A stretch of DNA of 64,000 nucleotides, taken from WHSW01 sp963759295 (lineage in GTDB: Bacteria; Actinomycetota; Thermoleophilia; Solirubrobacterales; 70-9). Location of the stretch: assembly GCA_963759295.1 (NCBI GenBank), contig CAVWYT010000007.1, positions 124,001-188,000 on the forward strand. The letters are read 5' to 3'. Both the position numbers and the translations under genes were made by a program. The notes beneath the pieces were generated by a model. That model had not been told where the DNA came from, did no database searches, and worked only from the letters and a program-made list of their open reading frames with translations. This document shows positions 16,135 through 24,902 of this stretch, piece by piece. The stretch's first letter is position 1; each line of letters opens with the position of its first letter.

Positions 16135-17993
16135 GAGACCGCCACCGGGGGCTCGAGCTGGAAGTCGTCGCCGAGGTAGGCGTCGAGCACCCGCGGATCG
16201 CGCTGGATCTCCTGCGGGGCGCCGCGGCAGATGCAGGTCCCACGAGCGAGAACGAGCAGCGGGTCGCAGAGCCCGAGCACGAGCGGCATGTTGTGCTCGA
16301 CGATCAAGAACGTGGTGCCGCGAGCGTTGAGCTCCCGGATCATCTCGGCCATCCGCGCGACCAGGGTCGGGTTGATCCCGCCGGCCGGCTCGTCGAGCAT
16401 GATCAGCTTCGGATCGAGCGTCAGCACCTGCGCCAGCTCGATCAGCTTTCGCTGGCCGAAGGACAGCGCGGCCGCGGGCTCGTCGCGGTACTCGGACATG
16501 CCGACGAACTCGAGCAGCTCCTCGGCCTTCGCGGCCTCCGCGCCGCCGACGGCGCCGGCGCGAAGCTGGCGCCAGGAGAAGCTCTCCAACGGAGCGACGA
16601 CGTTCTCGAGCACGGTCATCTGGGCGAAAACGCGCGTGATCTGAAACGTTCGCCCGATCCCGGCATAGGCTCGGCGCCACGGCGGCAGGCGATCGATCCG
16701 GCGGCCGTCGAACCAGACCTCGCCCGCGTCGGCGCGCATCGTCCCGCCGATCAGGTTGAAGACCGTGGTCTTGCCCGAGCCGTTGGGGCCGATCAGCCCC
16801 GTGATCGTCCCGCGCTCGACGGCGAACGAGCAGGCGTCGACCGCGCGCACGCCCTCGAAGCGTCGCTCGAGGTTGCGGACCTCCAGCAGCGGGCCTCCAC
16901 CCCGCGGCGCGGCGCCGACGGCCGCCGGTGCCCCGTCCAGCGCCTTGCGATCTCCGAGCCGCGCCCCGACCCGGGCCGCACGGCCGCGCTTGGCGCGGCG
17001 GTCGAGCAGCTCCTGCACCGAGGGCACGATCCCCTTCGGCAGCAGCAGGATGGACAGCACCAGCAGGCCGCCGAAGATCAGCAGGCGGGAGTTTCCGCCG
17101 CCGAACTGCTGGTTGGCGAACTCGTTCAGCGGCTCGATGATCGCCGCCCCGAGGACCGGGCCCCAGAGCGTGCCGCGTCCGCCGAGCACCACCGCGAGGA
17201 TGATCTGGACGCTGATCACGATGTCGAACATCCCCGTTGGATCGATGAACGAGAGGTAGTAGCCGTAGACACCGCCGGCCATGCCGAGGAACACGGCGCT
17301 GGCGACGAATCCGATGATCTTGTAGACGGGGGTGTTGATCCCGATCGTCGCCGCCTTGTCCTCGTCTTCCCGGATCGCGAGCAGGCCGGTGCCCACCTTC
17401 GTCCGCCTGATCCACCAGGAGAGCAGCAGCGAGGCGACGAGCAGCCCGGCGAGGACGTAGTAGAAGGGCCAGTTCTGGATCGAGATGTCCCACCGCGGCA
17501 GCGGCAGCGTGATCCCGCTGGTGCCGTTGGTGAGCGAGTCCCAGTTGATCGCGACGATTTGGAGGATGAACAGGGCGGCGATCGTGATGATCACGAAGGC
17601 GAAGCCCCGCGTGCGCATCGCGATCAGCCCGAGCAGGGCGGCGAACAGCGCCGCGACGACGCCCGCCACCGGCACCCAGACGAATGGATCGCCACCGATC
17701 TTCGTGGTCGCGATCCCGACCGTGTAGGCGCCGAGGCCGATGAACGCGCTCTGACCGAGCGAGATGTAGCCGCCGAACCCCATGATCACGTTCAGCCCCA
17801 CGGCGCCGATCGCGAGGATCAGCGAGAGGATGATCATGTTCTGGTAGTAGAGGTCGTCGACGAGCAGCGGGTAGCAGAGCAGCGCGACCGCGCAGACCGC
17901 GATAACCCCGCGCCACAGCGATCTGCGGCCCAGGATCTCCGCGACCCGGTCGGCGCCCACGGATGGCTCGGTTGCGGCTCGCTCCGCGCTCAC
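16131..17993 (-). CDS. Fused LivM permease - LivG ATPase
   Basis: A single 620-residue protein joins two subunits that are usually separate. Residues about 1-340 are a LivM-type permease with roughly ten membrane segments, including NMIILSLILAIGAVGLNVIM and GFGGYISLGQSAFIGLGAYTVG. After a charged linker (DRRAKRGRAARVGARLG), residues about 368-620 are a LivG-type ATPase with Walker A GPNGSGKTT, signature LSFGQRKLIELAQ, Walker B MLDEPAGGINP and switch VEHNM. The GTG start overlaps the livH stop. LivM-LivG fusions exist in other bacteria but are the minority form. The ligand is unknown; Liv systems carry amino acids, amides, urea and aromatic acids. Confidence 0.9.
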   Translation of the reverse strand: MSAERAATEPSVGADRVAEILGRRSLWRGVIAVCAVALLCYPLLVDDLYYQNMIILSLILAIGAVGLNVIMGFGGYISLGQSAFIGLGAYTVGIATTKIGGDPFVWVPVAGVVAALFAALLGLIAMRTRGFAFVIITIAALFILQIVAINWDSLTNGTSGITLPLPRWDISIQNWPFYYVLAGLLVASLLLSWWIRRTKVGTGLLAIREDEDKAATIGINTPVYKIIGFVASAVFLGMAGGVYGYYLSFIDPTGMFDIVISVQIILAVVLGGRGTLWGPVLGAAIIEPLNEFANQQFGGGNSRLLIFGGLLVLSILLLPKGIVPSVQELLDRRAKRGRAARVGARLGDRKALDGAPAAVGAAPRGGGPLLEVRNLERRFEGVRAVDACSFAVERGTITGLIGPNGSGKTTVFNLIGGTMRADAGEVWFDGRRIDRLPPWRRAYAGIGRTFQITRVFAQMTVLENVVAPLESFSWRQLRAGAVGGAEAAKAEELLEFVGMSEYRDEPAAALSFGQRKLIELAQVLTLDPKLIMLDEPAGGINPTLVARMAEMIRELNARGTTFLIVEHNMPLVLGLCDPLLVLARGTCICRGAPQEIQRDPRVLDAYLGDDFQLEPPVAVS

Positions 17994-18871
17994 ACCGCCA
18001 CGTCCTCTCGCAGCTTCGTCCCCATCAGCCCCTGCGGCCGGAAGAAGAGGACGAGGAAGATCAGCACGTAGGGCACCGCCGTTGCCCACGCGGCGGAGAC
18101 GTACGTCTGGGTGTAGACCTCGGCGAGGCCGAGCAGCACCGCACCGAGCACCGCTCCCCTGAGGCTGCCGAGCCCGCCGAGCACGATGATGCTGAGCACG
18201 CGGGCGATCCAGATGTAGTGCGAGCCGGGCAGGAACGGGTAGAGCACCGAGACCATCGAGCCCGCGGCGCCGACGGTGGCGACCCCGACCGCGAACGTGA
18301 GCGCGCTGACGCCGGAGATGTTGACGCCGACGAGCGCCGAGCCCTGCGGATTCGCCGACGCCGCTCGGATCGCGCGCCCGGTCCAGGTTCGGGCGAGGAA
18401 CAGCCACAGGACGGTGAGGACGACGACCGCGACCGCGCACGCGAACACCTGCGCCTTCGGCAGCGTGATCCCGGCGACGTCAAACGACTGATCGAAATAC
18501 GGGGGGCGGGCCGAGCGCGACTGGTTGCCCCAGACGAGCCCCATGATCGCCTCGAGCACGAGTGCGAGGCCGAAGGTCAGCAGCACGGTCGACGACAGCG
18601 GCGCCTCGCGCAGCGGCCTGATCGTCGCTGCGTACAGCAGCCACCCGAGCGCGAACATCGCCGGGGTGGTGAACACGATGCTCGCCAGTGGATCGATCCC
18701 GAACTGGTCCCAGAGCGTGAACGCGAGGAAGGCACCGAGGATCAGCAGCGCCCCGTGGGCGATGTTGACTACCTTCATCACCCCGAAGATCAGCGTCAGC
18801 CCCGAGGCGAACAGCGCGTAGACGCCACCGATGAGCAGCCCGAACGCGGTCTCCTGGATGAACTCGGTCAA
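17990..18871 (-). CDS. livH: Branched-chain-type ABC permease LivH
   Basis: A 293-residue membrane protein with about eight hydrophobic segments and the LivH landmarks GLLIGGVYALFASGLTLIFG near the N-terminus and GGLGSLRGAVLGAVLLGL near the C-terminus, where the EAA-like coupling loop lies. I chose the TTG at 18871 because GGAGAG precedes it at good spacing and the protein then matches the family N-terminus. It follows the substrate-binding protein gene by 72 bases and is translationally coupled to the LivM-LivG fusion. Confidence 0.92.
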   Translation of the reverse strand: MTEFIQETAFGLLIGGVYALFASGLTLIFGVMKVVNIAHGALLILGAFLAFTLWDQFGIDPLASIVFTTPAMFALGWLLYAATIRPLREAPLSSTVLLTFGLALVLEAIMGLVWGNQSRSARPPYFDQSFDVAGITLPKAQVFACAVAVVVLTVLWLFLARTWTGRAIRAASANPQGSALVGVNISGVSALTFAVGVATVGAAGSMVSVLYPFLPGSHYIWIARVLSIIVLGGLGSLRGAVLGAVLLGLAEVYTQTYVSAAWATAVPYVLIFLVLFFRPQGLMGTKLREDVAV

Positions 18872-18943
18872 CTCTCCTGCACCCGCTCACCGGAGCGACC
18901 GTCGCGGGCGGGGCGCCCGCGACGGTCGACTCCGGCCCTCCTA

Positions 18944-20185
18944 CTATCCGCCTCCCGGTCCCTCGACGATCGGATCCGCTGTCGCGGCGTCCGGTGGAAG
19001 CACGATCTCCGCCGTCCCGTCCTGCCACTGACCGATCAAGAACTCGCCGATCGGAGCGCCCGTGTCCTCCCACTCGAGCTGCCCGAGGATCGTCTCGACC
19101 GAGTTGTCGCGTAGCCAGTCGGCGAGCGCGAGCTGGTCGTCGATGCTGCCGACTCCCTCGACCGCGGCCTGCAGGACCTGGCCGGACGCGTAGGCGTCGG
19201 CCGCGTCCTCGGCCGGGGGCTCGCCGAACTTGTCCTCGAACGCCTGCACGAACTCGGCGTTGCCCGGAGTGTCGGCGTCGGGCGTGTGGCTGATCGCGAA
19301 GAACGTGCCGTTCGCGTTCTCGACCCCGACGCCGTCGGAGTACTGCTCACCGAACGACGGCGCGTTGGTCTGGAACAGCAACTGCGGCTCGAACCCGACC
19401 TTGGTCAGCGAGCGGCGGAACCCGATGCCGTCGTCGAACTGAGCCCCGTTGGCGACCAGATCCGGGTTCGCCGACTTGACGGCGCTGGCGATGCTGTCGA
19501 AGTTCGACGTGCTCACCGGGTAGGTCTCCTCATACACCGTCTCCACGCCTGCTTCCTCGAGCTTCGCCTTCATCGCCTCGATCACCGGTAGCGCGAACGG
19601 ATCGTCGAGCACCGGGTACGCCGCCGTCTGTGGCCGCTCGTTCTCCGGCAGGCCCAGGACCCAGTCGACGAACAGATCGCCCTGGTGATCGGCGGTCGCC
19701 TGCTGGGTGAAGAACGGCCCGTACTGGAAATCGCGCTCGAAGAGCTCCGGCGCGCCGCCGGCGGGCTCCACGTAGAGCATCCGGTTGCGCTCGGCCGCCG
19801 CCGAGGCAGGGAGATTCAGCAACGAGGAGAAGGTCCCCAGGAGCAGGTCGACCTGGTCCTTCTGGATCAGGGCGTTGTAGTCGGCGACCACGGTGTTCTG
19901 GTCGCTGGCGTCGTCCTTGACCTCCAACTCCACGTCCCGGTCGAGCACGCCACCGCTGCCGTTGACAGTGTCGAGCCAGATCTCATAGCCCTGCTGGGCC
20001 GCCTTGCCCGGTTGCGAGAACTCGCCGGTCAACGGAAGCGAGACGCCGATGGTGATCGGCTCGCCGCTGTCGCTGCCGCTGTCGTCATCGCCGCCGCAGC
20101 CGGCCGCAACCGCCCCGGTCGCCGCGAGAACGGCGGCCGCGAGCCAGAGTCGCGAGCGGTGGAACTTGCCGTACTTGCTCTGCAT
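18944..20185 (-). CDS. Liv-type ABC transporter substrate-binding lipoprotein
   Basis: A 413-residue periplasmic-binding protein of the type-1 (Leu/Ile/Val, Peripla_BP_6) family. The start at 20185 is chosen because GGAGGT stands just upstream and gives a proper lipoprotein signal: basic residues, a hydrophobic run and the lipobox AAGC before GGDDDSGSDSGE. The mature part begins ITIGVSLPLTGEFSQPGKAAQQG, typical of the fold. It captures the regulon substrate outside the membrane and delivers it to LivH/LivM. It is the first gene of an eight-gene operon, with two overlapping LacI operators about 90 bases upstream. Confidence 0.92.
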   Translation of the reverse strand: MQSKYGKFHRSRLWLAAAVLAATGAVAAGCGGDDDSGSDSGEPITIGVSLPLTGEFSQPGKAAQQGYEIWLDTVNGSGGVLDRDVELEVKDDASDQNTVVADYNALIQKDQVDLLLGTFSSLLNLPASAAAERNRMLYVEPAGGAPELFERDFQYGPFFTQQATADHQGDLFVDWVLGLPENERPQTAAYPVLDDPFALPVIEAMKAKLEEAGVETVYEETYPVSTSNFDSIASAVKSANPDLVANGAQFDDGIGFRRSLTKVGFEPQLLFQTNAPSFGEQYSDGVGVENANGTFFAISHTPDADTPGNAEFVQAFEDKFGEPPAEDAADAYASGQVLQAAVEGVGSIDDQLALADWLRDNSVETILGQLEWEDTGAPIGEFLIGQWQDGTAEIVLPPDAATADPIVEGPGGG

Positions 20186-20274
20186 CAGATACCTCCAGCG
20201 CGGTCCACCGGCGATCCTCCCCGCCGTGTCCGCTCTCCTCCGTCGAACCAGCATCCGAGCACCCCCTTGCGGTG

Positions 20275-20301
20275 TGCAATCGTTTGCTGCAATCGTGTGC
20301 A
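20275..20301. promoter_or_regulatory. Tandem LacI-family operators, copies 5 and 6
   Basis: TGCAATCGTTTGCT (20275-20288) and TGCAATCGTGTGCA (20288-20301) abut and share one base, so their centres are 13 bases apart. They precede the transport/catabolic operon that begins at 20185, and follow the stop of lacI at 20396 on the same strand. Confidence 0.75.
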
Positions 20302-20395
20302 ACCTATCCTAGTCCGGCCGCCAAAGTCAAGTCGGCCGGACGGCGAGGACCGCCGGCGCGCGAGGCGTCGCGGCGGTGGCGTGCCCGCCGCTCGG

Positions 20396-21436
20396 TCAGG
20401 CGGCGGATGGCGGCGCGGTCGAGCCGCGCACGACCAGCTCCGGTTCGAGCACCACCTGGGCAGGCTCGACGCCCGGGTCGCGAAGCCGCTCGAGCAGAAG
20501 CTCCGCCGCCCGTGCGCCGATCTCGTAGTGCGGCAGCCGGATCGTCGTCAGCGGCGGGTTGAACCAGGCCGCGAACGGCATGTCGTTGAATCCGACCACC
20601 GAGAGCTGACGCGGGCAATCGATGCCCCGGGCGACGAATGCGTCGTAGCAGCCGAGTGCCATCAGGTCGTTGCCGGCGACGATCGCGGAGACCTCGAGGT
20701 CTCGGTCGAGGAGCTCGTTGCAGAGCCGCTCGCCCTCGGTCTCGACGAACCCGGACCCGGTGAGCACGAGCTCCGGGTCCGGCTCGATCCGGGCGGCTCG
20801 CATCGACTCCATGAACCCCCGCATCCGCAGATAGCCGGTCGAGAGCTGCTGGGGGCCGGCGAGGTGGGCGATCCGCCGGTGCCCGAGCGCGACCAGGTGC
20901 TCGACGGCGAGCCGGGTTCCCTTGCGGTCGTCGCCGACGACCGACGGTCTGGCGCCGTCCTCGAGCCGGCGATTGACCAACACGACGGGGAGCTCGAGGT
21001 CCTCGAGCCCGGCCGGCAGGCCATGGTCCCGGCGCGCCGTGGCCGTGATCAGGCCGTCGATCTGGCGGGCTCGCATCGCCTCGATGTCGGCGCGCTCGCG
21101 ATCGGAGTCGTTGTCGGTATTGACGATCAGCGGCGTGTAGGCCGCCTCCTCGAGCCGGTCCTGGATGCCACGGACGATCGGCGGGAAGAGCGGGTTGGTG
21201 AGATCCGGGATCAGGACGCCAACCGTGTAGGAGCGGCTGGTCTTGAGCCCGCGAGCGATCGGATTCGGGCGGTAGCCGAGCTGGTCGGCGGCCTCGAGCA
21301 CGCGCTCGGCGGTCTCCGCGTTGACCAGTTGCCGGGTCTCGACGTTCAGGGCCCGCGACGCCGTCCCCGGGTGAACCCCCGCCCGTCGCGCGACGTCCTT
21401 CAGCGTCGCGCGCTCGCCGCTGCCGTCCTTAGCCAT
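20396..21436 (-). CDS. LacI-family transcriptional repressor of the catabolic island
   Basis: A 346-residue repressor. The N-terminal helix-turn-helix reads ATLKDVARRAGVHPGTASRA, the hinge contains the minor-groove Leu in ARGLKTS, and the effector domain starts TVGVLIPDLTNPLF, with SVVGFNDMPFAAWFNPPLTT near the C-terminus as in sugar- or acid-responsive members. The start ATG at 21436 gives the standard N-terminus. A copy of the operator (21521-21534) lies 85 bases upstream, implying autoregulation. Because eight sites of one consensus surround this single LacI gene, I infer that it controls the whole 1-24.8 kb island, released by the pathway substrate or an intermediate. Confidence 0.93.
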   Translation of the reverse strand: MAKDGSGERATLKDVARRAGVHPGTASRALNVETRQLVNAETAERVLEAADQLGYRPNPIARGLKTSRSYTVGVLIPDLTNPLFPPIVRGIQDRLEEAAYTPLIVNTDNDSDRERADIEAMRARQIDGLITATARRDHGLPAGLEDLELPVVLVNRRLEDGARPSVVGDDRKGTRLAVEHLVALGHRRIAHLAGPQQLSTGYLRMRGFMESMRAARIEPDPELVLTGSGFVETEGERLCNELLDRDLEVSAIVAGNDLMALGCYDAFVARGIDCPRQLSVVGFNDMPFAAWFNPPLTTIRLPHYEIGARAAELLLERLRDPGVEPAQVVLEPELVVRGSTAPPSAA

Positions 21437-21520
21437 CGGCCCGCGGATCACGCCCCCGGCCGCGGTCGTGATCGGAGCGCGCGTCGACGCTGCTCGTGGA
21501 AGCTCAAGGTCACCTGATCA

Positions 21521-21534
21521 TGCAAACGATTGCG
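21521..21534. promoter_or_regulatory. LacI-family operator copy 7 (autoregulatory)
   Basis: TGCAAACGATTGCG differs from the consensus only at the last base. It lies between the MFS gene stop (21575) and the repressor gene start (21436), the position for control of lacI by its own product. Confidence 0.75.
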
Positions 21535-21574
21535 GGGAACTCTAGGCGTGGGTTCGCAGCCGGTCAAGCGCCGG

Positions 21575-22807
21575 CTATCCGAGCGCGAACTCGCCGGTGT
21601 CGTCGCCGGTCGGCGCCGGCGGTGGACCGCCGCTCACCCAGAGGGCCGCCGCGAGCGCGGCGACCGTGAACACGCCGGCGGAGAGCGCCGCGGCGAGTGC
21701 CGGACCCGAGGCCTGGTAGGCGAACCCGGCGACCGCCGGCCCGATCACCAGGCCGAGATCCCCGAGCAGGCGGAAGAGGCCGAGCTCCTGGCCGAGACGC
21801 TGCGCCGGCACGCGATCCGCGACCGCGGCCGCCGCGACCGAGATCCCCGAGGAGCCGAGCGCCACGAGGGCGATCGAGGCGCCCCAGCCGAGGGCGCCGG
21901 CCGAGACGGCCAGCACCGCCGCGCCGAGCGCCATCGTCACCAGGCTCGGAACCAGGATCAGCTTGCGAGATAACCGATCCGAGGCGATCCCGGTGGCCCA
22001 GGCGCCGGCGAACCGCAGCGCCGCGCCGGCCCCGATCGCGACGCCGATTGCCGATGCGGAGAGGCCGAGCTGCTCGTCGCCGATCAGCGGGATCAGCGTC
22101 TGAGTCAACCCGGCCATGCCGAAGAAGGTCGCGAACGGCGCCGCGGCGAGCGCCGCGAGCTCGGATCGGGAGGCGTGCGACCCGGGGGCGGGCGGCGGGT
22201 CGGCGCGCGGCTCGGGTCGCGCTCGGCGCGCTGCGAAGTGTCCGCGCTGCCAGCGCCTCCACCCCGCTGCGCCGAGTGCCACCAGGACGCCGATCGCCGC
22301 TGCGACCACCAGCGCCACGCGCCAGCCGGCAAGCGAGCCGATCGCGCCCCCGAGCGTCGGGCCGACCATCTGCCCCGACATCAGGGCGGTCACATACATC
22401 GCCATGCTCGCGCCACGGCGCTCGGCACCGGTCGCGGTTGCGAACGCGTACATCCCGACCGTGTTCGTGAGCGCCGAGGCAGAGCCGATCAACGCCGAGC
22501 CGATAAGCGCCTGAACCAGGGTCTGCGAGGCGGCGAGGACGGCGCAGGAGACCGCCAGCGCCACGCCGGCGCCGCCGAGAGCGACCGGCGCGTCGGCCAC
22601 GCCGGCAAGCCTGCCGGCGGGCAGATCCATGAGCAGGCGTCCGCATCCGAAGGCCGTCGTCAGCAGACCGATCTCGCCGGCCGTCAGCGAGAGGTCCGCG
22701 CCGATGTCGGGCAGCAGCGGCACCCTCGAGAAGGCCGCGACCGCGACCGCGAAGACGATCGCGCCGACCAGCGCCCGAGACGGATCCCGAACCGCCGGCC
22801 TAGTCAC
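21575..22807 (-). CDS. MFS transporter
   Basis: A 410-residue major facilitator with about twelve hydrophobic segments. The first-half loop GCGRLLMDLPAGRLAGVADA is the usual motif A between helices 2 and 3, and a charged linker rich in Arg and Pro (residues about 185-205) separates the two six-helix halves. It may take up the regulon substrate or export a product. The GTG start overlaps the hydratase stop by eight bases, so it is the last gene of the four-gene operon starting at 24782. Confidence 0.88.
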   Translation of the reverse strand: MTRPAVRDPSRALVGAIVFAVAVAAFSRVPLLPDIGADLSLTAGEIGLLTTAFGCGRLLMDLPAGRLAGVADAPVALGGAGVALAVSCAVLAASQTLVQALIGSALIGSASALTNTVGMYAFATATGAERRGASMAMYVTALMSGQMVGPTLGGAIGSLAGWRVALVVAAAIGVLVALGAAGWRRWQRGHFAARRARPEPRADPPPAPGSHASRSELAALAAAPFATFFGMAGLTQTLIPLIGDEQLGLSASAIGVAIGAGAALRFAGAWATGIASDRLSRKLILVPSLVTMALGAAVLAVSAGALGWGASIALVALGSSGISVAAAAVADRVPAQRLGQELGLFRLLGDLGLVIGPAVAGFAYQASGPALAAALSAGVFTVAALAAALWVSGGPPPAPTGDDTGEFALG

Positions 22808-23510
22808 CGAACCGGATCGAGATCTCGCTTACGGGTTCGAGTCGAAACGACACCGAGTCGCCGGGCGCGACGGCGATCGGCGGCACGATCGAGCCGCAGA
22901 TCACGACGTCCGGCGCGGTCAGCCTCTCGCCGAACTCGCCGAGCAGGTCGGCGACGTGGCGGACGAGGGCGACGATCGGGCCGGTCGAGCGCTGCGGGTC
23001 CTCGACCGTGCGCGATGTTCTTCCCTGCGCGTCGACCACACCGCGCAGCCGCTGCAGCGCCGGGAGCCCGCCCTCGGAGGCGGCTCCGAGCGCGACCCCG
23101 CGGTGAAAGACGTTCCCGCCGAGAATCGTCTCGACGTCCTCCGGCGGCGGATCGAGATCGGCGAGCTCGAACGCCGGCCCGAGGGCGGCGATCGCGGCGC
23201 CGGCTGCTTCGAGGTCACCGCCGGGCTCGACGTCGCTGCCGAGCCGGACGGCGATCTCCGGCTCGAGCATCGGTCGCTTGAAACCCGCGAGCGCCACGGG
23301 GCGCTCGGTGTCGAGCAGTGAACGGTCGGTGAGAAACCCGACGAGCGGCGCCGCGGTGCCGAGCGCCCGCATCGCCTCGGGCGCACCGAAGCCGAGCTTC
23401 CAGCCGAGCCGCCGCTCGCCGGCGGCGCTCCCGCGGCGGCGCGCCTCCATCAACGCCGCCATCCCGCGCCGCACGCGGGGGTCGGCGGCCAGCTCAGCCG
23501 CCGAGCTCAT
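22800..23510 (-). CDS. 2-keto-4-pentenoate hydratase / fumarylacetoacetate hydrolase-family enzyme
   Basis: A 236-residue protein of the FAH superfamily, in the MhpD-like size class. The metal-binding MLEPEIAVRLG pair of glutamates, the AFELADLD segment and the C-terminal GDSVSFRLEPVSEISIRF beta-strand region are visible. In meta-cleavage pathways this family hydrates 2-oxopent-4-enoate to 4-hydroxy-2-oxovalerate, or decarboxylates 4-oxalocrotonate. The ATG at 23510 lies inside the end of the cupin gene (17-base overlap), so the two are made together. It strengthens the idea of breakdown of a ring-derived dienoate, but no ring-cleaving extradiol dioxygenase is in view. Confidence 0.8.
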   Translation of the reverse strand: MSSAAELAADPRVRRGMAALMEARRRGSAAGERRLGWKLGFGAPEAMRALGTAAPLVGFLTDRSLLDTERPVALAGFKRPMLEPEIAVRLGSDVEPGGDLEAAGAAIAALGPAFELADLDPPPEDVETILGGNVFHRGVALGAASEGGLPALQRLRGVVDAQGRTSRTVEDPQRSTGPIVALVRHVADLLGEFGERLTAPDVVICGSIVPPIAVAPGDSVSFRLEPVSEISIRFGD

Positions 23511-23886
23511 ACCCGGCGGCCTCGAGCGAACCGGCGCCGCTCCAGCCCCAGAACAGGAGCACCTCCTCGGGCGAGGTGTTGTCGAACCCGTGCCAATGGC
23601 CGGCGGGCGTGAAGACGACGTCCCCGGCGATCGCGGTCTCGCGGCCCTCGTCGGTGTAGATCTCGCCCTCGCCGCTGACGACGAACAGGAACTCGTCGCA
23701 GTTCGGGTGCCGGTGGCGCTCATGCCGGGCGCCCGGGGGCAGCACGGTCCTCCCGACGACGAGCCGGTCCGAGCCGGTCGAGCGCTCGTCGAGGAGGAAC
23801 TGGACCTGCATGTCGACCCAGCCCTGATCCTCGCGCAGCCCACGCTCGAGCGGCACCTCAGCGATGTTCGTGCGGAATCGGTTCAC
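23494..23886 (-). CDS. Cupin-domain protein
   Basis: A 130-residue single-domain cupin. Motif 1 is PGARHERHRHPNCDEFLFVV, with two histidines and a glutamate for metal binding; motif 2 is GDVVFTPAGHWHGFDN with the third histidine. Such small cupins can be dioxygenases, isomerases or ligand sensors. The GTG start overlaps the dehydrogenase stop by four bases and its end overlaps the hydratase start. Since no other oxygenase is seen in the regulon, it is a candidate for an oxygenation or isomerisation step, which is inference. Confidence 0.85.
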   Translation of the reverse strand: MNRFRTNIAEVPLERGLREDQGWVDMQVQFLLDERSTGSDRLVVGRTVLPPGARHERHRHPNCDEFLFVVSGEGEIYTDEGRETAIAGDVVFTPAGHWHGFDNTSPEEVLLFWGWSGAGSLEAAGYELGG

Positions 23887-24782
23887 GCCTCGATCCCCGC
23901 AAGCCGACGGTAGACCTCGTGCACGACGACGAAGTCGCGGTCGGCGATTCCGAGGCCGCGACACGCGTTCAGCAGCTCGTTGCAGGTCGCGGCCGCGGGC
24001 AGCGGAACGCCCAGCCGGCGGCCGAGGTCGAGCGCCAGCATCAGATCCTTCTGCTGCAGATCGACGTCGGCGGGCGCCTCCTCGGGCATTCGCCCCTCGA
24101 GGATCAGCGGCCCCCGGTAGCTGAGCACCGGTGAGGAGACGACGCTGTTCAACATCGCCTCCACGGCGACGGGGCGCGGAACGCCTCCCTTCTCGGCGAG
24201 CGCGACCCCCTCGCAGAAGCCGATCACCTGGACGACGAGGGCGAGGTTGATCGCGACCTTGACCTGCAGCGCCTGACCGTTGGCGCCGATCCGCATCACC
24301 TTCGGTCCGATCGCCAGCAACACGGGCCGGATGCGCTCGAACGCGTCCTCGGGCCCGCCGACCATGATCGCCAGCTCGCCCGCCTCCAGGGTCGCGAGGC
24401 TGCCGGAGACGGGAGCGTCGAGCATCGCGGCGCCGCGCTCGGCGACGGATTCGGCGATCCGGCTGCTCGCCTGCGGGGCAATCGTCGACATGTCGGCGTA
24501 CACGCCGTCAGGCCCGAGGCCGGCGATGATTCCGTCGGGGCCGAAGCTGACCTCCTCGACCGCGGCGGTGTCGGTGACCATCGAGAGCACGACGTCAGCG
24601 CCCTCCGCGACCGCGCGTGGGCTCGCCGCCGCGCTCATCCCCTTGGCGACCAGGGCCTGGGCGCGCTGCGGACTCCGATTCCAGCCCCGGACCTCGTAGC
24701 CGCGATCGAGCAGGCGCTCGACGATCCTGCCCCCCATGGATCCGAGTCCCACGAATCCGACCGTCAGCTGCGCTCCTGCCAT
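23883..24782 (-). CDS. NAD(P)-dependent 3-hydroxyisobutyrate dehydrogenase-like protein 2
   Basis: A 299-residue beta-hydroxyacid dehydrogenase with the Rossmann motif VGFVGLGSMGGRIVERLLDRG, the substrate-binding DMSTIAPQ and APVSGSLATLEAG segments, and the catalytic Lys in QVKVAINLALV. The ATG at 24782 gives the standard N-terminus; the longer upstream reading would run through the operator. It is the first gene of the operon with cupin, hydratase and MFS genes. A consensus LacI site lies 41 bases upstream. Its presence together with the copy at 6.6 kb suggests two hydroxyacid oxidation steps in the pathway, or one each for two stereoisomers. Confidence 0.9.
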   Translation of the reverse strand: MAGAQLTVGFVGLGSMGGRIVERLLDRGYEVRGWNRSPQRAQALVAKGMSAAASPRAVAEGADVVLSMVTDTAAVEEVSFGPDGIIAGLGPDGVYADMSTIAPQASSRIAESVAERGAAMLDAPVSGSLATLEAGELAIMVGGPEDAFERIRPVLLAIGPKVMRIGANGQALQVKVAINLALVVQVIGFCEGVALAEKGGVPRPVAVEAMLNSVVSSPVLSYRGPLILEGRMPEEAPADVDLQQKDLMLALDLGRRLGVPLPAAATCNELLNACRGLGIADRDFVVVHEVYRRLAGIEA

Positions 24783-24822
24783 CCCGATCCTCTCCGGCGC
24801 GGCCCTCGGCCACATCCTTGCC

Positions 24823-24836
24823 TGCAATCGATTGCG
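24823..24836. promoter_or_regulatory. LacI-family operator copy 8
   Basis: TGCAATCGATTGCG fits the consensus with one end mismatch. It stands 41 bases before the start of the dehydrogenase-cupin-hydratase-MFS operon and marks the right-hand limit of the regulon. Confidence 0.78.
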
Positions 24837-24855
24837 GACCACAGACTAACGGCGT

Positions 24856-24881
24856 CGATCGGCGGCTGCCGCCGGCGATCG
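24856..24881 (-). terminator. Candidate hairpin downstream of polA
   Basis: CGATC (24856-24860) pairs with GATCG (24877-24881) around an inner GGCGG/CCGCC stem. It lies between the polA stop (24903) and the catabolic operon promoter. It lacks a U-rich tail, so it may only be a transcript-end structure. Confidence 0.28.
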
Positions 24882-24902
24882 CGTGCCGGTCCCGGTCCCC
24901 CC

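Noticed and set aside
16293..18071. Plus-strand open frame of nearly 600 codons opposite the Liv genes
   Set aside because: Composition is highly charged and repetitive with no domains. The Liv proteins on the minus strand are intact.
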